This document shows, piece by piece, positions 22,301 through 33,097 of a DNA stretch of 64,000 bases. The notes beneath the pieces were generated by a model. That model had not been told where the DNA came from, did not search any database, and worked only from the letters and a program-made list of their open reading frames with translations. The stretch is from Seison nebaliae (Eukaryota; Rotifera; Pararotatoria; Seisonacea; Seisonidae): the NCBI GenBank assembly GCA_023231475.1, contig JALJEE010000939.1:1-64000 (forward strand). The letters run 5' to 3'. Made by a program: the position numbers and the translations under genes. Every line of letters starts with the position of its first letter. Position 1 is the stretch's first letter.

Positions 22301-23314
22301 TTGAATAATATCGTTTGATGGAATCCATTTATCTCTCTCATAATAGAGAGGAGCATAACGATGTTTAATTTTGAATTGTGTCAATCCTTCACCTCCATCT
22401 GCCCAAATATTAAATTTTAAAATTACTTTCCGATGTTTTAATTTTTCCATACGACGACGATAATTCTCTACATATTTTCCATCATACGACAAAATTGAAA
22501 TTTTCGATTCTTCTTCATCTCGAAGAATTCCATCGATAAATTTACTTTGTAAATGATCCGACGTTTTCCAATTGATCCATAAATGAGCAGAAACACCATC
22601 AGCTGGTGATGGAACTCCAATGACTTTCAATTGAATATCATCAACGATCGATCGATTGGAGAATAATTGACATTTATAATTTCCTTCATCCGACGCAGTT
22701 AATCGTTCGATGATTAATTTCGATCTGATCTGATTTCCATTAATCACTTTCTCATCGATCAGATATCGATTTGATTCGTTACATAAACTTCGATTATCTG
22801 AATTAAATGTCCATATTAATTTCATCGATTTCCCATTACAATGATTGATGGGAAGATGTTCCTGATAATCATTCGTATCGATTATACAATCGATAATGAA
22901 TCGTTTCGATTTGAGCACTTTGACAATTTTCGATTTTTTTTCTTTATGAAAAATTTCAATTTTTTCATTCTCCTCAACATCTCGTCGATTTCTTGAATGG
23001 ATGGAATGATAAGAAGAATAACAAAAATAATATGGTGATTTCCATTTATTCAAATTATTCTTCTTTTTATTCACTTTCAACGAATAATTTGATCGATTAT
23101 TGATGGAATTAAGAATGATTGATTTGAAATTGACTAATTGAAAATGTTCAGATGAAAAAATGGAGAGATTGTGAATTAATAATTCTTTTGATGATTCATT
23201 TCCATCAGAATGGAATTGAAAAAGAATTTTATTTTCTAATTCTTCATAATTAATATTTAATCGACACCTAATCCAACTGAGATAAAGAAGACAAATAATT
23301 AATTGTAATTTCAT
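13313..23314 (-). CDS. Giant single-exon Ig/FN3 cell-surface protein (Dscam/Turtle-like, divergent)
   Basis: One uninterrupted frame of 3333 residues. A signal peptide covers residues 1-17 (LQLIICLLYLSWIRC). An R-N-R-R furin-type site lies at 108-111. One Ig domain spans about 138-232, with Cys143, Trp168 and the D-x-G-x-Y-x-C ending at Cys215. FN3-like modules follow, the clearest at about 295-430 (WADGGEGLTQFKIKHR), 438-545 (EPPRNIELIPISDTIIEVQW) and 555-680. The rest of the 2.4-kb ectodomain-like region is N-glycosylation-rich and too diverged for me to assign. A second dibasic site, KRKR, lies at 2336-2339 and a single membrane span at about 2491-2510, followed by basic residues. The cytoplasmic tail of about 820 residues has poly-Asn and poly-Gln runs and ends S-A-I-M-L, compatible with a class II PDZ ligand. 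Role inferred: neural or other cell adhesion or recognition. Exact orthology is unresolved. Confidence 0.7.
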   Translation of the reverse strand: MKLQLIICLLYLSWIRCRLNINYEELENKILFQFHSDGNESSKELLIHNLSIFSSEHFQLVNFKSIILNSINNRSNYSLKVNKKKNNLNKWKSPYYFCYSSYHSIHSRNRRDVEENEKIEIFHKEKKSKIVKVLKSKRFIIDCIIDTNDYQEHLPINHCNGKSMKLIWTFNSDNRSLCNESNRYLIDEKVINGNQIRSKLIIERLTASDEGNYKCQLFSNRSIVDDIQLKVIGVPSPADGVSAHLWINWKTSDHLQSKFIDGILRDEEESKISILSYDGKYVENYRRRMEKLKHRKVILKFNIWADGGEGLTQFKIKHRYAPLYYERDKWIPSNDIIQINVSSSGIVDSNRLKFYQSNSRQLLHNELTNEKKMKEITSNNENDRTIKFPSGGLLLMGEHLLPTTENQFNIILVNRIGKSVDSGWSNNVTLPREPPNEPPRNIELIPISDTIIEVQWNEPKQSGWNSNSLKLYQIDYCMTMNEIECTTGAWSSIDVPINGKGKNSFQIQYLMKWSQYMVRIAAVNDLGIGIFSYPPQMSRTKEGAPDRPVSNVKFDYVQRRSIDNDELNEYCLNISWRRVSYSVLNGKLKGHRIILKPFGEWAEYLLDKFVKRNFHLFQLMNETEKMNLKNIKHIRKLFQPTLIYDIAIGHNLRQNLFHTICSTTPATYSVMLKEMEKGEFFEKNKKSFMNDTFLQENSFRNNFHQMNFDIFTNYQIFVTCYTAGGHSYPEKGVYQMKDDCSSGNERGRWNWKEIFAINNFQLLLSCTNNLYYTFDYCKVNQWFDENETIDLIPSSSTNQLISSSTYRMMTNMKINENENDNILSSCLIDQLSDLGDGTQMELMKSINNRFPLLSCNEMDVVNFSKFIQYSRIDAPLLDRWTINNIYILNNRTYNSFTVLWYSPKQLFFNIDSFTFILKQSKHNNQSVKRIIVPIEKTFHCSRKRSCFHLYSFHHLRTSNYYLQILPNYNDFDLEQKLLISTIDTVVHLPTRDNSSIIDYENQLIGKFEFLEKDKKFQLHLTISLENGKNTNEFYRLIKSIRLYSRHNYDVEWTVSEYIRIRKPIELYFFRESKNGNMLRRKSTKKFDDNLEVFEENNFLLIKIQLINLLFASNFSDIIIAFCDDTKCLMHPTNNRKDFTFPSSFNYSSFSFNQIFQQTFDSKSKLRITTKTSFPKIPPGMIFHQFRWTSSHSFQIHINPLTEDEWNNRMKFKRFYNFHLKCGKLINMNYRSPNVSGIIHRFVLKQQIPTGNDCSIEINSVNENGKSTNSIKIFIQSADVGVDGKISLDQSKFEELEKILKSSMKFEINSTNLLNRIKMERMLKCYYKMFQQDINSISHYSFYPDPSHLSSNDYIKKDDLMKRMNEGKYLKNCKLELPRNMNIFSDLFQLMTNDDRFHLSSKLDNHFDIRFNSTIFSQRINLENLKEFKLINLLFIIIRNDQSIIDYHQIDDEKMKELLIGNDVEYSIYRIPLHDLLSKLFSDFFLTFRQMKKFRIFYSMVNEWNVTSEWKQLRMFDKRKEIDGNYLNENEMDYKRKSFHLGRILNDISIFDDNKNKFNFLELIEENDEIRHLSLITEKDEMNKFSSKSYLNDHLLIRIYVTGELLERSSYLVLVKMLRYHQNSNGHINYEQLKTMKFNLMGNELKNDSEKLFYEIPIYFNESSFHLTSIRKQIRLTFIVELLKEIEFVSDSHSFNLTKFLRFAYQNILLMRNEVIHFEENMKNSNKFIGWIEYGSVQIESLSHHHHNEMEETNEYKCRPITIKWTWTSSKSFRNHFLDNIPRGVDIFMIFYTKQQRNDGTSLLKKIRSDWIFISHVSWPLEQSIIDPSIICQFYEIADTIFIDFELRIIFNDNQSKNQIIRYSLLTRQVNENDIHPPYQLDDYQYLNDDTLNIIDENQLYFYDGNLEINEKLIHLQLRSIRLIENLLEIKLNEDIRSNSKLTIIVIGKSSNNHQILQTNSIFLITNSFNITLEHFDNLEDFQFIQLNVCYENEQNGNGWNECEMEEINLKLEELNLSENFKNFPKLSNLTNESNRGYGWELNWNSLNFEEYSFFKLNYLQVDSSCTSNRSIDIDGNFMEKSQSLIFSTFSQFPHMDQMRRIVFSKENIEPNKNYLISIDLFERKKNGKLIVNNSPFFPFRQIETNSSEVINLRTKYVSYGSALLLWELPTEPNGIIKSFQIIINRLISNNQSIIEQKSIYPVNIKKITSNCPDKIMKRNQREFSVFISSLPNEKRFEVNIFPISLTNLFGKSNFVSFKTKPSNMIIRSHLTLSFKFDIYYQLNSTTRISEKKYEEFSDLMRYMNRSVEDFLNLSDRSVNEIINGYVMFDMKENSMKRKRSIEKYDDCELIEMNKDGNSLDISLTAQKIYNRKKYFILQLLHKISSFSFEWKTISLSDKSCVILPINSISTFYDARMILVNGSGTIFSSDNHSPSIHINGSSNNNTKFSIYLNEWMRKLDSRRLNLYNQQRRLHRLTLSQRIEQTIYQQWYIYMIAAIALIFILTILTFSCSKKQRKSKRARNQRSKRINSKESSLNSGSTTITMNTTNNMSNRQYRNTLLMNKNNNNNNNFNDIKTSNYIGDCESVDDDIEVLHRKHISTLDKSNAYSHIGTTRSIDGKLYTTEEENDAIAYVFNVPSNNPANILTLHTTKSTNSSTNSNENNPSSNGTGLSFLPLPNSSQLTNGHNNGYRTMNKNEHENGVYGRKLELINDYGQGASSLYQTTRTLERNGGMSSSDETDDGDNRLQHTLNRLNAKNYTTMQRSRMKMLTRPQSNTMGNNNKQMNQIQIDNDEGGEEDGENKEKLSFFHRFSRRSKRKKEKKKDSNNLQSHSQSTFCESKKDLVDECQMNSSINNDYSKRTSSLHRQQQQQQQQLQCQMNNLNEKNCHVMPQNQLLILNTKEPTTQLISTSINNSQMLMKNNNQKNNNQSIVVNTNGMNNDNCKYFQYLQTMVQNPASNQRDNFYAINMNTLQQQQQQQQKKNNNNQFQSNNFISSNQQQSNPNQNTLLLINRNGMMRKSFDNGLSSMNDKKQMNNSTSETHNTFGRQMNDTVPAFITNNPSNQFAKQTSNTIYDGMLSFSNTPLRKTMQNSHRPNHQTMKPTMPTTPQSQKSQNAYLTINSRILDDFNKTEFLNGSKKHNLPSNNLLRDFVHDDEETSTIHTGFSGYSDAGNSSVYKASSSIRKTDHLQYSTTGTCNNEKAYAPPPLMSNHQMQPVFSSNDSWKFVNNKKTNKNKSIGTLPPPHISLQPNKINEKNQINDKNQIDGMMDKKNKSFLPNLKSNDTPSTPPPPYSSTIDPSPISSSNTKDYLYSRYQQHYPLQTESNTDSAIML

Positions 23315-23586
23315 TATATAGAAATGTCATTAATTCGTTTCTTTTCAATTTGGCAATTTATTGAATCATTTTTTTCTTTCCTCATCCACATGAAAATAAT
23401 AATCTAAAAATGAATCATCTGAGAAAAAAAGAAATGAAATAAAATAAAATAAAATTGTTCATGAAATGAGAATTGTCTAAAATAAAAATTCTAATTGAAA
23501 TTCTATAAAATAAATAAAAATCATTCACTCAATTTCTATTTTTTACAAATAAAACTTATTTGTTTTCTTAATTTATTTCCTTCATC

Positions 23587-24762
23587 TCACAAGACGGAAA
23601 CGATGGCTTTCATGAAATCAGATGTAGACGCATATCCTCCAATATCTCTCGTTCTCTTTTTTCGTTGTTTCAATACTTCCCGAACGGCGTTTTCGATTTT
23701 ATTCGCATAAAAATCCAGATTGATATGTCGCAATAAATTAGCAGAGGTGAGTAACATTGCCGAAGGATTAGCTCGATCTTTACCAATTCCTTCTGAATAG
23801 ATATGTCGAACACCAGCTTCAAATACGGCACAATCATATGAATACGATTCACCAGGTACCAGACCAGCTCCACCGACTAATCCAGCCGCCATATTTTGTA
23901 CAATTCCACCATACAAATTAGGTAATACGAGAACATCGAATTGTTGTGGTTTCGATGCCAATTGCATGCAACAATTATCGACGATTAATGAATTAAATTC
24001 GATTTCAGGATAATATTTCGACATTTCACGACATGATCGAAGGAAAAGACCATCACCTAATTTCATAATATTCGCCTTATGAACAGCTGTCACTTTCTTC
24101 CGATTATGTCTCGTAGCATAATCGAAAGCGAATTTTGCGATTCTTAATGACGCTTCCTCAGTAATAATTTTCAATGATTCACCAATCCCTTCACAACTCT
24201 CGTGTTCTAATGCGGAATATTCTCCTTCTGTATTTTCTCGAATAACAATAAAATTAACATTCTTATGACGAGTAGCGACACCAGATAATGAACGTGCATG
24301 TAACACACTCGCAAATAAATTCAATTGACGACGAAATTTGAGATTGAGTGAGAGATTCTCTCCAATATTAGGCGGCGAAGCAATAATTCCTTTCAAAACA
24401 ACACGATTCTTATGAACTGATGTCAATAATTGTTCAATTGTCGCTGAATTTGTTGGCATCAATTCCGATGCTGTCAACTCTTCAAATATGACTGGTACGC
24501 CAAGTCGCTTAAACATTTCTTTGACATAATTACAAAGTTCTGGATAGACACCGTCACCTGGTATTAACGTCACTGGAACGGTAACGGCTGTTGTGGCCGT
24601 CGTGATGGTTTTGGGTTGAGAGATTAACGGATATTCGAACGAATTATGTTTACTGAGTATATTGGACGAACTCGTATAAAGAGATCGAGAGAGCAAAGAA
24701 GATTTTTGGTTTAATGAAATTAATGATGCGAAGCTGCCTGATAAGAACTTGTGGACGTTCAT
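23587..24762 (-). CDS. IDH3B: NAD-dependent isocitrate dehydrogenase, beta-type subunit (mitochondrial)
   Basis: A single exon of 391 residues. It has the isopropylmalate/isocitrate dehydrogenase fold signatures VTLIPGDGVYPEL, IRENTEGEYSALEHES, VTAVHKANIMKLGDGLF, DNCCMQLASKPQQFDVLV and PNLYGGIVQN. DNCCMQL with GGAGLVPGESYS and TRDIGGY favour the beta subunit over gamma, where DNTTMQL and a different C-terminus are usual. The first 55 residues are rich in Ser, Thr and Leu with Lys/Arg, as a mitochondrial targeting peptide should be. It acts in the TCA-cycle heteromer that oxidises isocitrate. ATG at 24762 is used; an upstream in-frame TTG at 24771 is not a likely start. The stop lies about 270 bp upstream of the giant gene's ATG on the same strand. 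Confidence 0.92.
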   Translation of the reverse strand: MNVHKFLSGSFASLISLNQKSSLLSRSLYTSSSNILSKHNSFEYPLISQPKTITTATTAVTVPVTLIPGDGVYPELCNYVKEMFKRLGVPVIFEELTASELMPTNSATIEQLLTSVHKNRVVLKGIIASPPNIGENLSLNLKFRRQLNLFASVLHARSLSGVATRHKNVNFIVIRENTEGEYSALEHESCEGIGESLKIITEEASLRIAKFAFDYATRHNRKKVTAVHKANIMKLGDGLFLRSCREMSKYYPEIEFNSLIVDNCCMQLASKPQQFDVLVLPNLYGGIVQNMAAGLVGGAGLVPGESYSYDCAVFEAGVRHIYSEGIGKDRANPSAMLLTSANLLRHINLDFYANKIENAVREVLKQRKKRTRDIGGYASTSDFMKAIVSVL

Positions 24763-27700
24763 AGTTATCAAATGATTTCTGGATCACTATAAACGTACAG
24801 GTAAAAGAAAATTTTATTGAGCCTTCAATTCGAGGGATAATTTCATTTGAAAGAATGAATTTGATGATTCTTTATTAATTTTTTTTCAATCCGTCAACTT
24901 CAGTTGAGCCGGAAAAGTCATGGAAACGGAATTAATAAAAATGAATGTGATTAATTAAAAACGGAATTCATGATGATATCGACAAATTTCATCCATTTTT
25001 TCCACCATCCATGCGGGTAGAGAGTCATTAAAAAGAGAAATAATTTTTATGGAGAAATTAACGATTTAAAGGATCAGACCGAGTAAATGATGATACATTA
25101 AGAGAATTTTTATTGACGAGATTGTTCGGTTAAATCATTGAAATGAGCTAGAGGATTAATGATTTTATTGCCTCCAGATACATAAATATTCGGAATGGAA
25201 AAGAAATGAAAGAAAATTCTTTTTTTCTGTTCGTTTCAAGAGAAACTCGAACACATTTAGTCTCATCAATGTAAAGTTGAGATACGTTCATTCAGTGGAG
25301 ACTAGAGGAGGGGAGTATGTGCGAATTATAACAAATGAAGAGAAAGAACTATTTGGAATATAATCACCACTTGACTGGATGATTCTGTTGTAGTTTATTT
25401 GTTAGAGAGGAAAATATTTGTTTTCTTTCTAACCACGAAAAAAACAATTCGCACGACGACTGTTTCTATTCATTATCCGACATGCAACATTACCACAACT
25501 AATGTGCATACGTATATCATCATTGAGATTAAACAGAATTATTATCAATGAAACATTCATTCATCTTTCCCTTATCCTCACTCTTCTCTCCCAATCTCCA
25601 CAAATCCATTTTGTATCATATGACGATGATTAATGGAATAATTCTTATGTATTCATGAAACTTTAAAAAAAAAGAAAAACAAATATATTGAATGGACGAA
25701 CATAAACAAATTCCTATGGACAGGTAGTAAATTGTAGCATGCTACATTAACTTCCCCACATAACTCAACCATTAGAACGACTCAACAAATGTAATTGATT
25801 GAGTAAATAACGCCATAATTATCTATAACTGGTGAATGTTTCTCTCACTCTCATTTAATCATTTTGACCCAATTCTTCATAAATAATCAGAACTTTTATG
25901 AATCATCAAATGAACACATGTACTAAAGAGATTATTAGAATTGATTTCCAGTAATCTAAAAGGAAAATGACCATAAGACAAACGGGAAATGAGGAACAAC
26001 AACATCGGATTTCCCCTCGTATATTCTGTTTATTCTCTTATTGTATAATCGACTTCTCATTTCCATCGTGAGAAATCGTTTCCTTATTCTTCATTGATAG
26101 ATAATGATATCTTTTACATCTTCATCGCTTTCTCCCAAATTATCAGGTTATATGAAATCTCTCTGATTATGCCGTACAGATCATTCACTACTGAATATTT
26201 TTAAAGGATTGTCTCCCTTCGAATGGTACGTATATGAGAGATATGGTCATTATATTCCTTCTCTAACTTCCGTCTCAATTTTGTTTTTCTTTTAGATACA
26301 TCACTAGAAATTGGTGTTGTATTTGGAGAGAATTGATATTGTAACAGATGATCTCTAATAACAAAATAATATTTGTGAGAACGATAAAATGATGTAATAA
26401 ACGAAAAATAATTCCATTCATTTCTCCTCTTAATTGTTCATTGCACGATGTAACATAAATATATCATAATTCTTAGCTTGCTACTAAATATTCCACGAAC
26501 TAAACTGGTTTCCATTCCTATTTATTCATTTCCCAACAATCTTCCTAAATATTATTTAAAATAATTGACGATCAGAGATCTGTTATTCAGATGAAGAATA
26601 ATCGAACTGGAAGTGAAACTGAGAAATTTTACCATAAAATAATTGGAATCTGAAATTGTTGATTGAGAAGGAAAAGAATCGAAGTATATCTTTCTGTCTT
26701 TGTCCAGCTGTAAATTGTTAATCACATCCAACATGTCCGAGAGAACATACGAAAACGGAGACATGAGAGAACGAGAAAATAGTGAAAAGACATGTCTCCC
26801 ACTCTCCTATTGTATGTTGTCGATATTTGAATTTCTAATTCGTCTAGTGATGATGAATCTTCCTTTATCTCGACGACGAACAATCGATGTTAAGATATAT
26901 GTACTCGTACGTCCACTATTTATCGGTGTTGTTCATATATCTCATCAGACATATAGTCCGATAAATTTTTGTAGTTTATCGACTGCGATCGAATCGATGA
27001 GAGCGATCTGGTTAATTTAAAGGATTGAATAAATATGACGGATGAATGAAACGGAATGTGAATTGTTCCCAACTACGTATAAGTCAGTTGAGAACTATGT
27101 TTGATTTCGAAAATGGTTAATAAATCTTTCTGTTGTAATTCTTCTTTTACGTATCATCATTTCTACAAGAAATAGTTCTTTTTCTCAAATAAAGGTCTTC
27201 GCTATTATTTCCATCGTAATATTTTCCTTTGAAATTAGTGTCATGCTATTCCATAATTACATAATGAAATTTATTTAAATGAAATAATAATTTCCATTAA
27301 CTTTTCAACATCCTATTTAATTGGTTACGCAATGTAATGTTAAATTTTTTCTGTGATGTTATCAACTAATTAATTTGAGAAAAGAAATTTTTACAAGAAA
27401 TTTTTGTTCTTCACAATGTTCCTGGGCTCTTCTTTTTGGATATTGTATGAAATAACGATTTTATTTCCTTCCCACTCACCAATAAGACGTCGTATGAAAT
27501 TCTTTATTAGATACAGTATGATGATTATTATTGGAATATCTAACAATTCATATCATATTTATTGGAAATTTGAATTGACAAAATATACTATAGGTATATA
27601 TTATAAGGAATACAGTTGTATAACAGTTTATGAATATTTGTTAGGAATGAAATTAAATAAAAGACGGAAACAATATCTACTTCAACACCAATGTTCGTCA

Positions 27701-30700
27701 TCGAACACTAGTATTCTGTGAAGTAGATGTGGAAGAAAGGAGGAAAATTGGAATATTTTCACAGCGGCAACCGTCCACCAACTAACTACATTAATGATTG
27801 CGAGAATAAATTAATAGACGACTTCATTTAGAATTCTCGCTACATGCTTCATGAACTACGGGAGCTTTTCTTTTTGTCTTCCTAAATGGAAATTCTCTAA
27901 TCGTAAAAATAATGCTAAGAGGTGAAAACGAAAGGAAGTTATTTCGGAAAGAAATTCTCTCGAAAAAAATGGGTGAGAAAAGAATTGTCTGACAATTCAT
28001 AGAACATTATCTTGACCACTGGTCAATCATTAGAACAGTCTCAAAACGGATAATGTGGAAATATCGCTACGGGTTTTTCGAGCTTAATAACAATTCCTTA
28101 TCATTTTCCACATTTTATTGGTCTCATTTCAAATGAGTCATTTCCCATTTCTATAATGCTTCCATTTTAACGATTTTTGACGGAGTATTATAGATCTATG
28201 GTGGACAGAAATAGACAGAAATAATGGTAGAAATATCGCAAAATATGAAAAGGAAATTTGAAAGTTTCGTAGTAAATTTGTAAAATTGACAGTTAAAATT
28301 GTTCAATGTAGATGAACTTCGAGAATACTATTTTCAGAATGGTGGGTTGATTATCACAAAACTTTCACGCAATATAACATTGATTGTAGAATTACGAAAG
28401 GAAACCAACAATTCACCTGAATAATCGATTCAATCTTTTCTTATTTGTCTTCGAAGCAATAAAAAGGATGAAGAAGAAAACTGTAAAAAGGAACGAAGAA
28501 TTTTCTTTCTAAACTTCCCAAATGACTTTCGCTGGTAATGTGTTTGAAGTTTATGTAATAATAATGATGGGAAGGCAACATCGATATAAGTGAGGAAAGG
28601 AAATTAAACCATCATGATTGAAAAAGAAAAATGATTTTATTTTATAGTTTATTGGTGTATTCAAACAGTTTTTTTTGACGTGAAAGAATTCTTGGAAAAT
28701 TGATGAAAAATTAGAAAGCGAAAGTTACACCGATTATTAATTCCTGTCATATATTCATATTTTTCATTCGATTAAAAAGTAGAATTTCGTACGATATTAT
28801 AGATGAGAATAAAGACGAATTGTAAAAAATCCATATTATTTTCTTTCCTTCTTAATCATTAAGTGTATTCATTCACAACTTTACCAATAATTATTTGCTA
28901 AACAACCACAACAACAACAACACGAGCTGTAATAATTTACAATTAATTCGTAAATCTTTGATGGGAAGGAAGCAGATACACACGTCATGAGAAAATATCA
29001 CGTTGCGTTTGTTGGCAGTTCAAACGAATGAAATGTTATTTGTTCGATCATTCGATGAGGAAATGTGGGAGGAAGAAAGAAGCAAGTTTCCATCGATGGT
29101 ACGAGTAATGAAGACGAAGACATGAAAGAATGGGATTGATAGATAAAACTGATTTTCTTCTTAAAATTTACCTTCATAATGAATTTACATAATGAATTTC
29201 TTTAGAAAAACAAGTAAATTTCCCATCTGCCTTAGAGAAAAGTGGAACAGGATGAAAAGATCCTTTCATCGATGGCTCGAGCCAAGGTAAACAAACTCCT
29301 ATGAAATTGACACAATAGAAATTTATGTCAAAAAAAAATGACGATGAAACAAATTGGAGAAACATATAAAAATTTAATTATTCTTTCCAACACATTCCTC
29401 TTGTTCTTCTTCATTATTGTCATTACGAATAAATGATACATAATTGTCATGACGATGAGAGTATTTGTGATGAGGACTGTGATGTGATATAGAAGTTTGA
29501 AGTAAATGAGAATGATAATCAAATCAAAACTCCACTTGATACATTCTCTAACAGAAAAAAAACCGTTTTCCTTCAACTTAATTTCTTATCGGAAATTTCA
29601 GAAGTTCATTCTTCTAACAACACATTTGATATTATATGGAACATTTCTATAAATTATATTTGAAATTGTGACAAATATGATTCTTTATTTCCTGTTTGTC
29701 TTCATGGAGAATTATCTTCTAACAATAACAATCATTCAATTCCAATCATTTACGACAATTAATTTTATGACGATAGATTAGAAATTGACAAAAACATAAT
29801 TTCGAATATTTATTCAACTGAAAGAAGAAGACGTTCCTGTCATATAGTTCAACTCGATATAACAAATTCAGGGAGTGTGTGTGTGTGTTTGGAAATAATC
29901 TTCATGTTCGATTATCCCTTGTCATACTTCTTCTCTTACTCAATCAATAGAAGATGATGTTGTGAATTGGTCGAAGATTATCCATCAATCTCTCTGAAGA
30001 AAAGTTTCGGGACTTCCGTCTTCACCGATCGTCGACATTTAGTTGTCTGATTAATGTCTTCTCTTAATTCCGATCTAACTAGATTATAGACTCGTCATCT
30101 CAAACAATTCGTTAAGTTTATAATTATTCGAAAAATATAAATATTCAACTTTTCTTCTTCGCGAACAATCAACGGAAATTATTGATGTCGACCTTTCATC
30201 ATTCCGGATGAAAATATTCGTCTACCGACTCCTTTTTTTATAATTTGGAAATGTTAAAAAAAATCGACTCAGAACGAGAGTGATGATGATGGGAAATATA
30301 TCAGACAATTTAACAAAAATATCAATATCGAAAAAAAACCGTAATTTAAGATTACATAACACCATTATAAGTGGAAATGGAGAATTGAAAATTTGTTTAG
30401 GAAAACAATAGTATCTTTATTGAAAGTATTTGAAGAATTGAAATCAATTGAATAATATCGATTTTGGAGAATATCGTATTATTCGCTTACCGAATATTCA
30501 TCGATCTTATTCTACCAGTTCGCCTCTCTTATTTCACTCATACAATATTACTATAACCTCTTGTGAAATTTTATTTCTAATATTATTCCAATTATTCCTC
30601 CTTCCGTAACGACTTGAAATATTTACTCTGTAAGTTTCACATAAGTTCTGATCGCCTGTAAGCCACTCACCATATCCATAACTATTCAGTTGATAGCAAT

Positions 30701-33097
30701 GGTGAAGTTAATAACTAGTGATATGTTTATTTTCCAATTCCTTCGAGACATTTTTTCTTACATAATTTTCGTTTTCAAAATTTTCAATCGGATATTTCCC
30801 TCTAAAAACATACATATACTCCACTAACACACACGGGTACCATATACCTCAAAACCATTAACGATATATCGATATCTGATAACATTACTTTGAAGTACGA
30901 AGACCGAGTTAAGTCTCCATTCAACAGCCATAATTAATCAGACATTTTCTAGATAATGGAACTATTTAAATATTTTACATGATTGACTTCAACTACGTAC
31001 CATGTTTTCTCTCAATCGATAATAGAAATAAATCGATAAAAGATACAATTACCAATTTAAATTGTTCATTACTTTCGGAAATTCTATGTCGAACAACAAT
31101 TTTCATTATTTTCAGTTGATTCTTAATTGTAGAAAGAAATCAATCCTAACGAAAATTAATTTGAATTTTAGTCATTCACTAAAGGTGAAAATGAAACCTT
31201 GTAGGATTAGGTTAGAGTTCCTATATATTCCTAGTAGGTTAGATATTCCTAATAATAAATAAATATCCTTAAACCTAACACATAAACTAAACCACTTAAA
31301 ATTATTGCTCCATAAATTCTAGTTGACGAAAACGAATGAAGGACAAATTTCTTTATTGTTTATTGTTAAAATTTTCGTTATGTTAGTTGAGCAATGATTG
31401 AAAATAGAAAAGAATAAAAGATCTTAAATGTTAAATGATGAACTGAAAATTAATTGATTGTTAATATAAATATTATATGTATGAATATGAGAATGAGATA
31501 ATCGGAAATTTCTATAATTCGATATCAGTTTGATATTATCGTACTAATAACCTGTGATATGGGGGATTCAAAGATTATGTGAAAATTATAGTTCGTAATA
31601 AATTATTGATGAAGAGTGACCTGAATAGAAATTTATTAAAAGAAACATTTCATGTGAAAGGTTTTCTTTTGATTGAATATGGATATTATTGTTAAAATAT
31701 TCATCTGTTATATTAATTCCATGTTTTATTCTTTCGTGGATTCGGACGAGGGAAAATCGAGAACTTAAGTGAATAATTGTTTCAACGTATCCATTAAATG
31801 TACATTATGTCGATTTCGACGTTTTCTCATTAGGACTTGCTAATGGATAAGCAATAAGTATCGATGAAAAGAACGAGAGAACGAAAATGAATAATGGTTG
31901 AGTATTATTGAAAGAAATGTTAGAGATGTCCATAAATGTATTCGTAGCACATGATGATGCGATAATTAGAATGGCGTGGAAGCAAATGGGAAAACAGTAA
32001 TATAGTCAACTGGTCAATTTAATGGTGGTGATTCGTCTCGAATTACTATGGATATTAATTGAAAATTCGATGTAATTGGCAGGAACCAATTGAACTTGTA
32101 AATAACATTTCTTCCAATTTAATTAAATGAAAGCAAATCAGATTATGTATTGATAGAAAAAAACGGGGAAAATTGTGAGATGTGAGGGAGAATTATTCGA
32201 TCAGATATTCGATATGATCTTTTGATATGATTCACATAAAATATTTATCTCTCTCGCGTCTTGCAATGTTGGATTTCATGTTTCATCGCTTCCTTACATT
32301 CTCCGTCTGTCTTCAATCTAATCTCTTATAAGACGAATTCTATAATAAAGTCCATACACCTCACCATTTGGAAGAAAAGACTAGTCGTCTGTTTCGTTGG
32401 TGAATAAGACAGGAACGATAGACGGTCGGATGTCGATAGAGCGGCATCATAATCAGTATTCGAATACTCATTTAAATGTAGAAGAATAGAAAGTGGATGG
32501 TAAAATCAGATACTTTCTTTTTTGATGATGGTGCGACAGAAAAGAACGAAAATATTTAACGCAAGTGTTCCCGTCGAATACCGAGATTGAAAGAAGCGAA
32601 GAATTCTGGTGATGAAACGATGAAGGAAATTAGGTCAAGTCAAAAGGGAAAACATACGTTTATCTATCCATCAACTTCATGAGATCAATATGAAACAAAT
32701 GGATCAGATAAGAAAAGGGCAACAAAACGACAATTGGAAGAAGAAAGAAAAAGTGAACATCATCAACTTAACGAATCATAAAAATTCTTTTTTTCTCTCG
32801 ATTCATCAAATCATCTTTATCATTTTCCCAATTACGATCATGAGTTTTTCTTCAAAATTAATTATAATTTATTATAAAATTGTTAGTTTCTTTCTTTCTT
32901 TGTCTACCAGAAAATTTCCGGTCAAAATTCAATAAAAAATTTTCATTTCAAAAATATTCGTTTGTAATGTGAAGAGAACTTAAAAGTAAATATTAAGCTA
33001 CCGTCATTTGGTAAAGAATTGATGGTTTCTCTCTAACATTTGTAATTTTTTGGTAAATTCAATTCGAAGAAATCGAAGGAAATTTATTTCGTTTAAT
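24763..33097. other. 8.3-kb region without recognisable genes
   Basis: Many short frames occur but none has family motifs, convincing length or a frame that continues through plausible introns. A short GT microsatellite lies near 29878-29888. Around 31200-31245 there are a few taggattaggttag-like words resembling diverged TTAGG repeats. The right end should hold the NTMT1 promoter. In such a gene-dense neighbourhood this gap could hold regulatory DNA, long UTRs or noncoding RNAs, but nothing can be named. Confidence 0.5.

Noticed and set aside
26700..27721. Frames of 105-106 codons in the gene-free gap
   Set aside because: No family motif, no continuation through plausible introns, composition like random AT-rich DNA.
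31196..31290. Interstitial telomeric TTAGG repeats
   Set aside because: Only a few scattered taggttag words, not a tandem array; could be chance.
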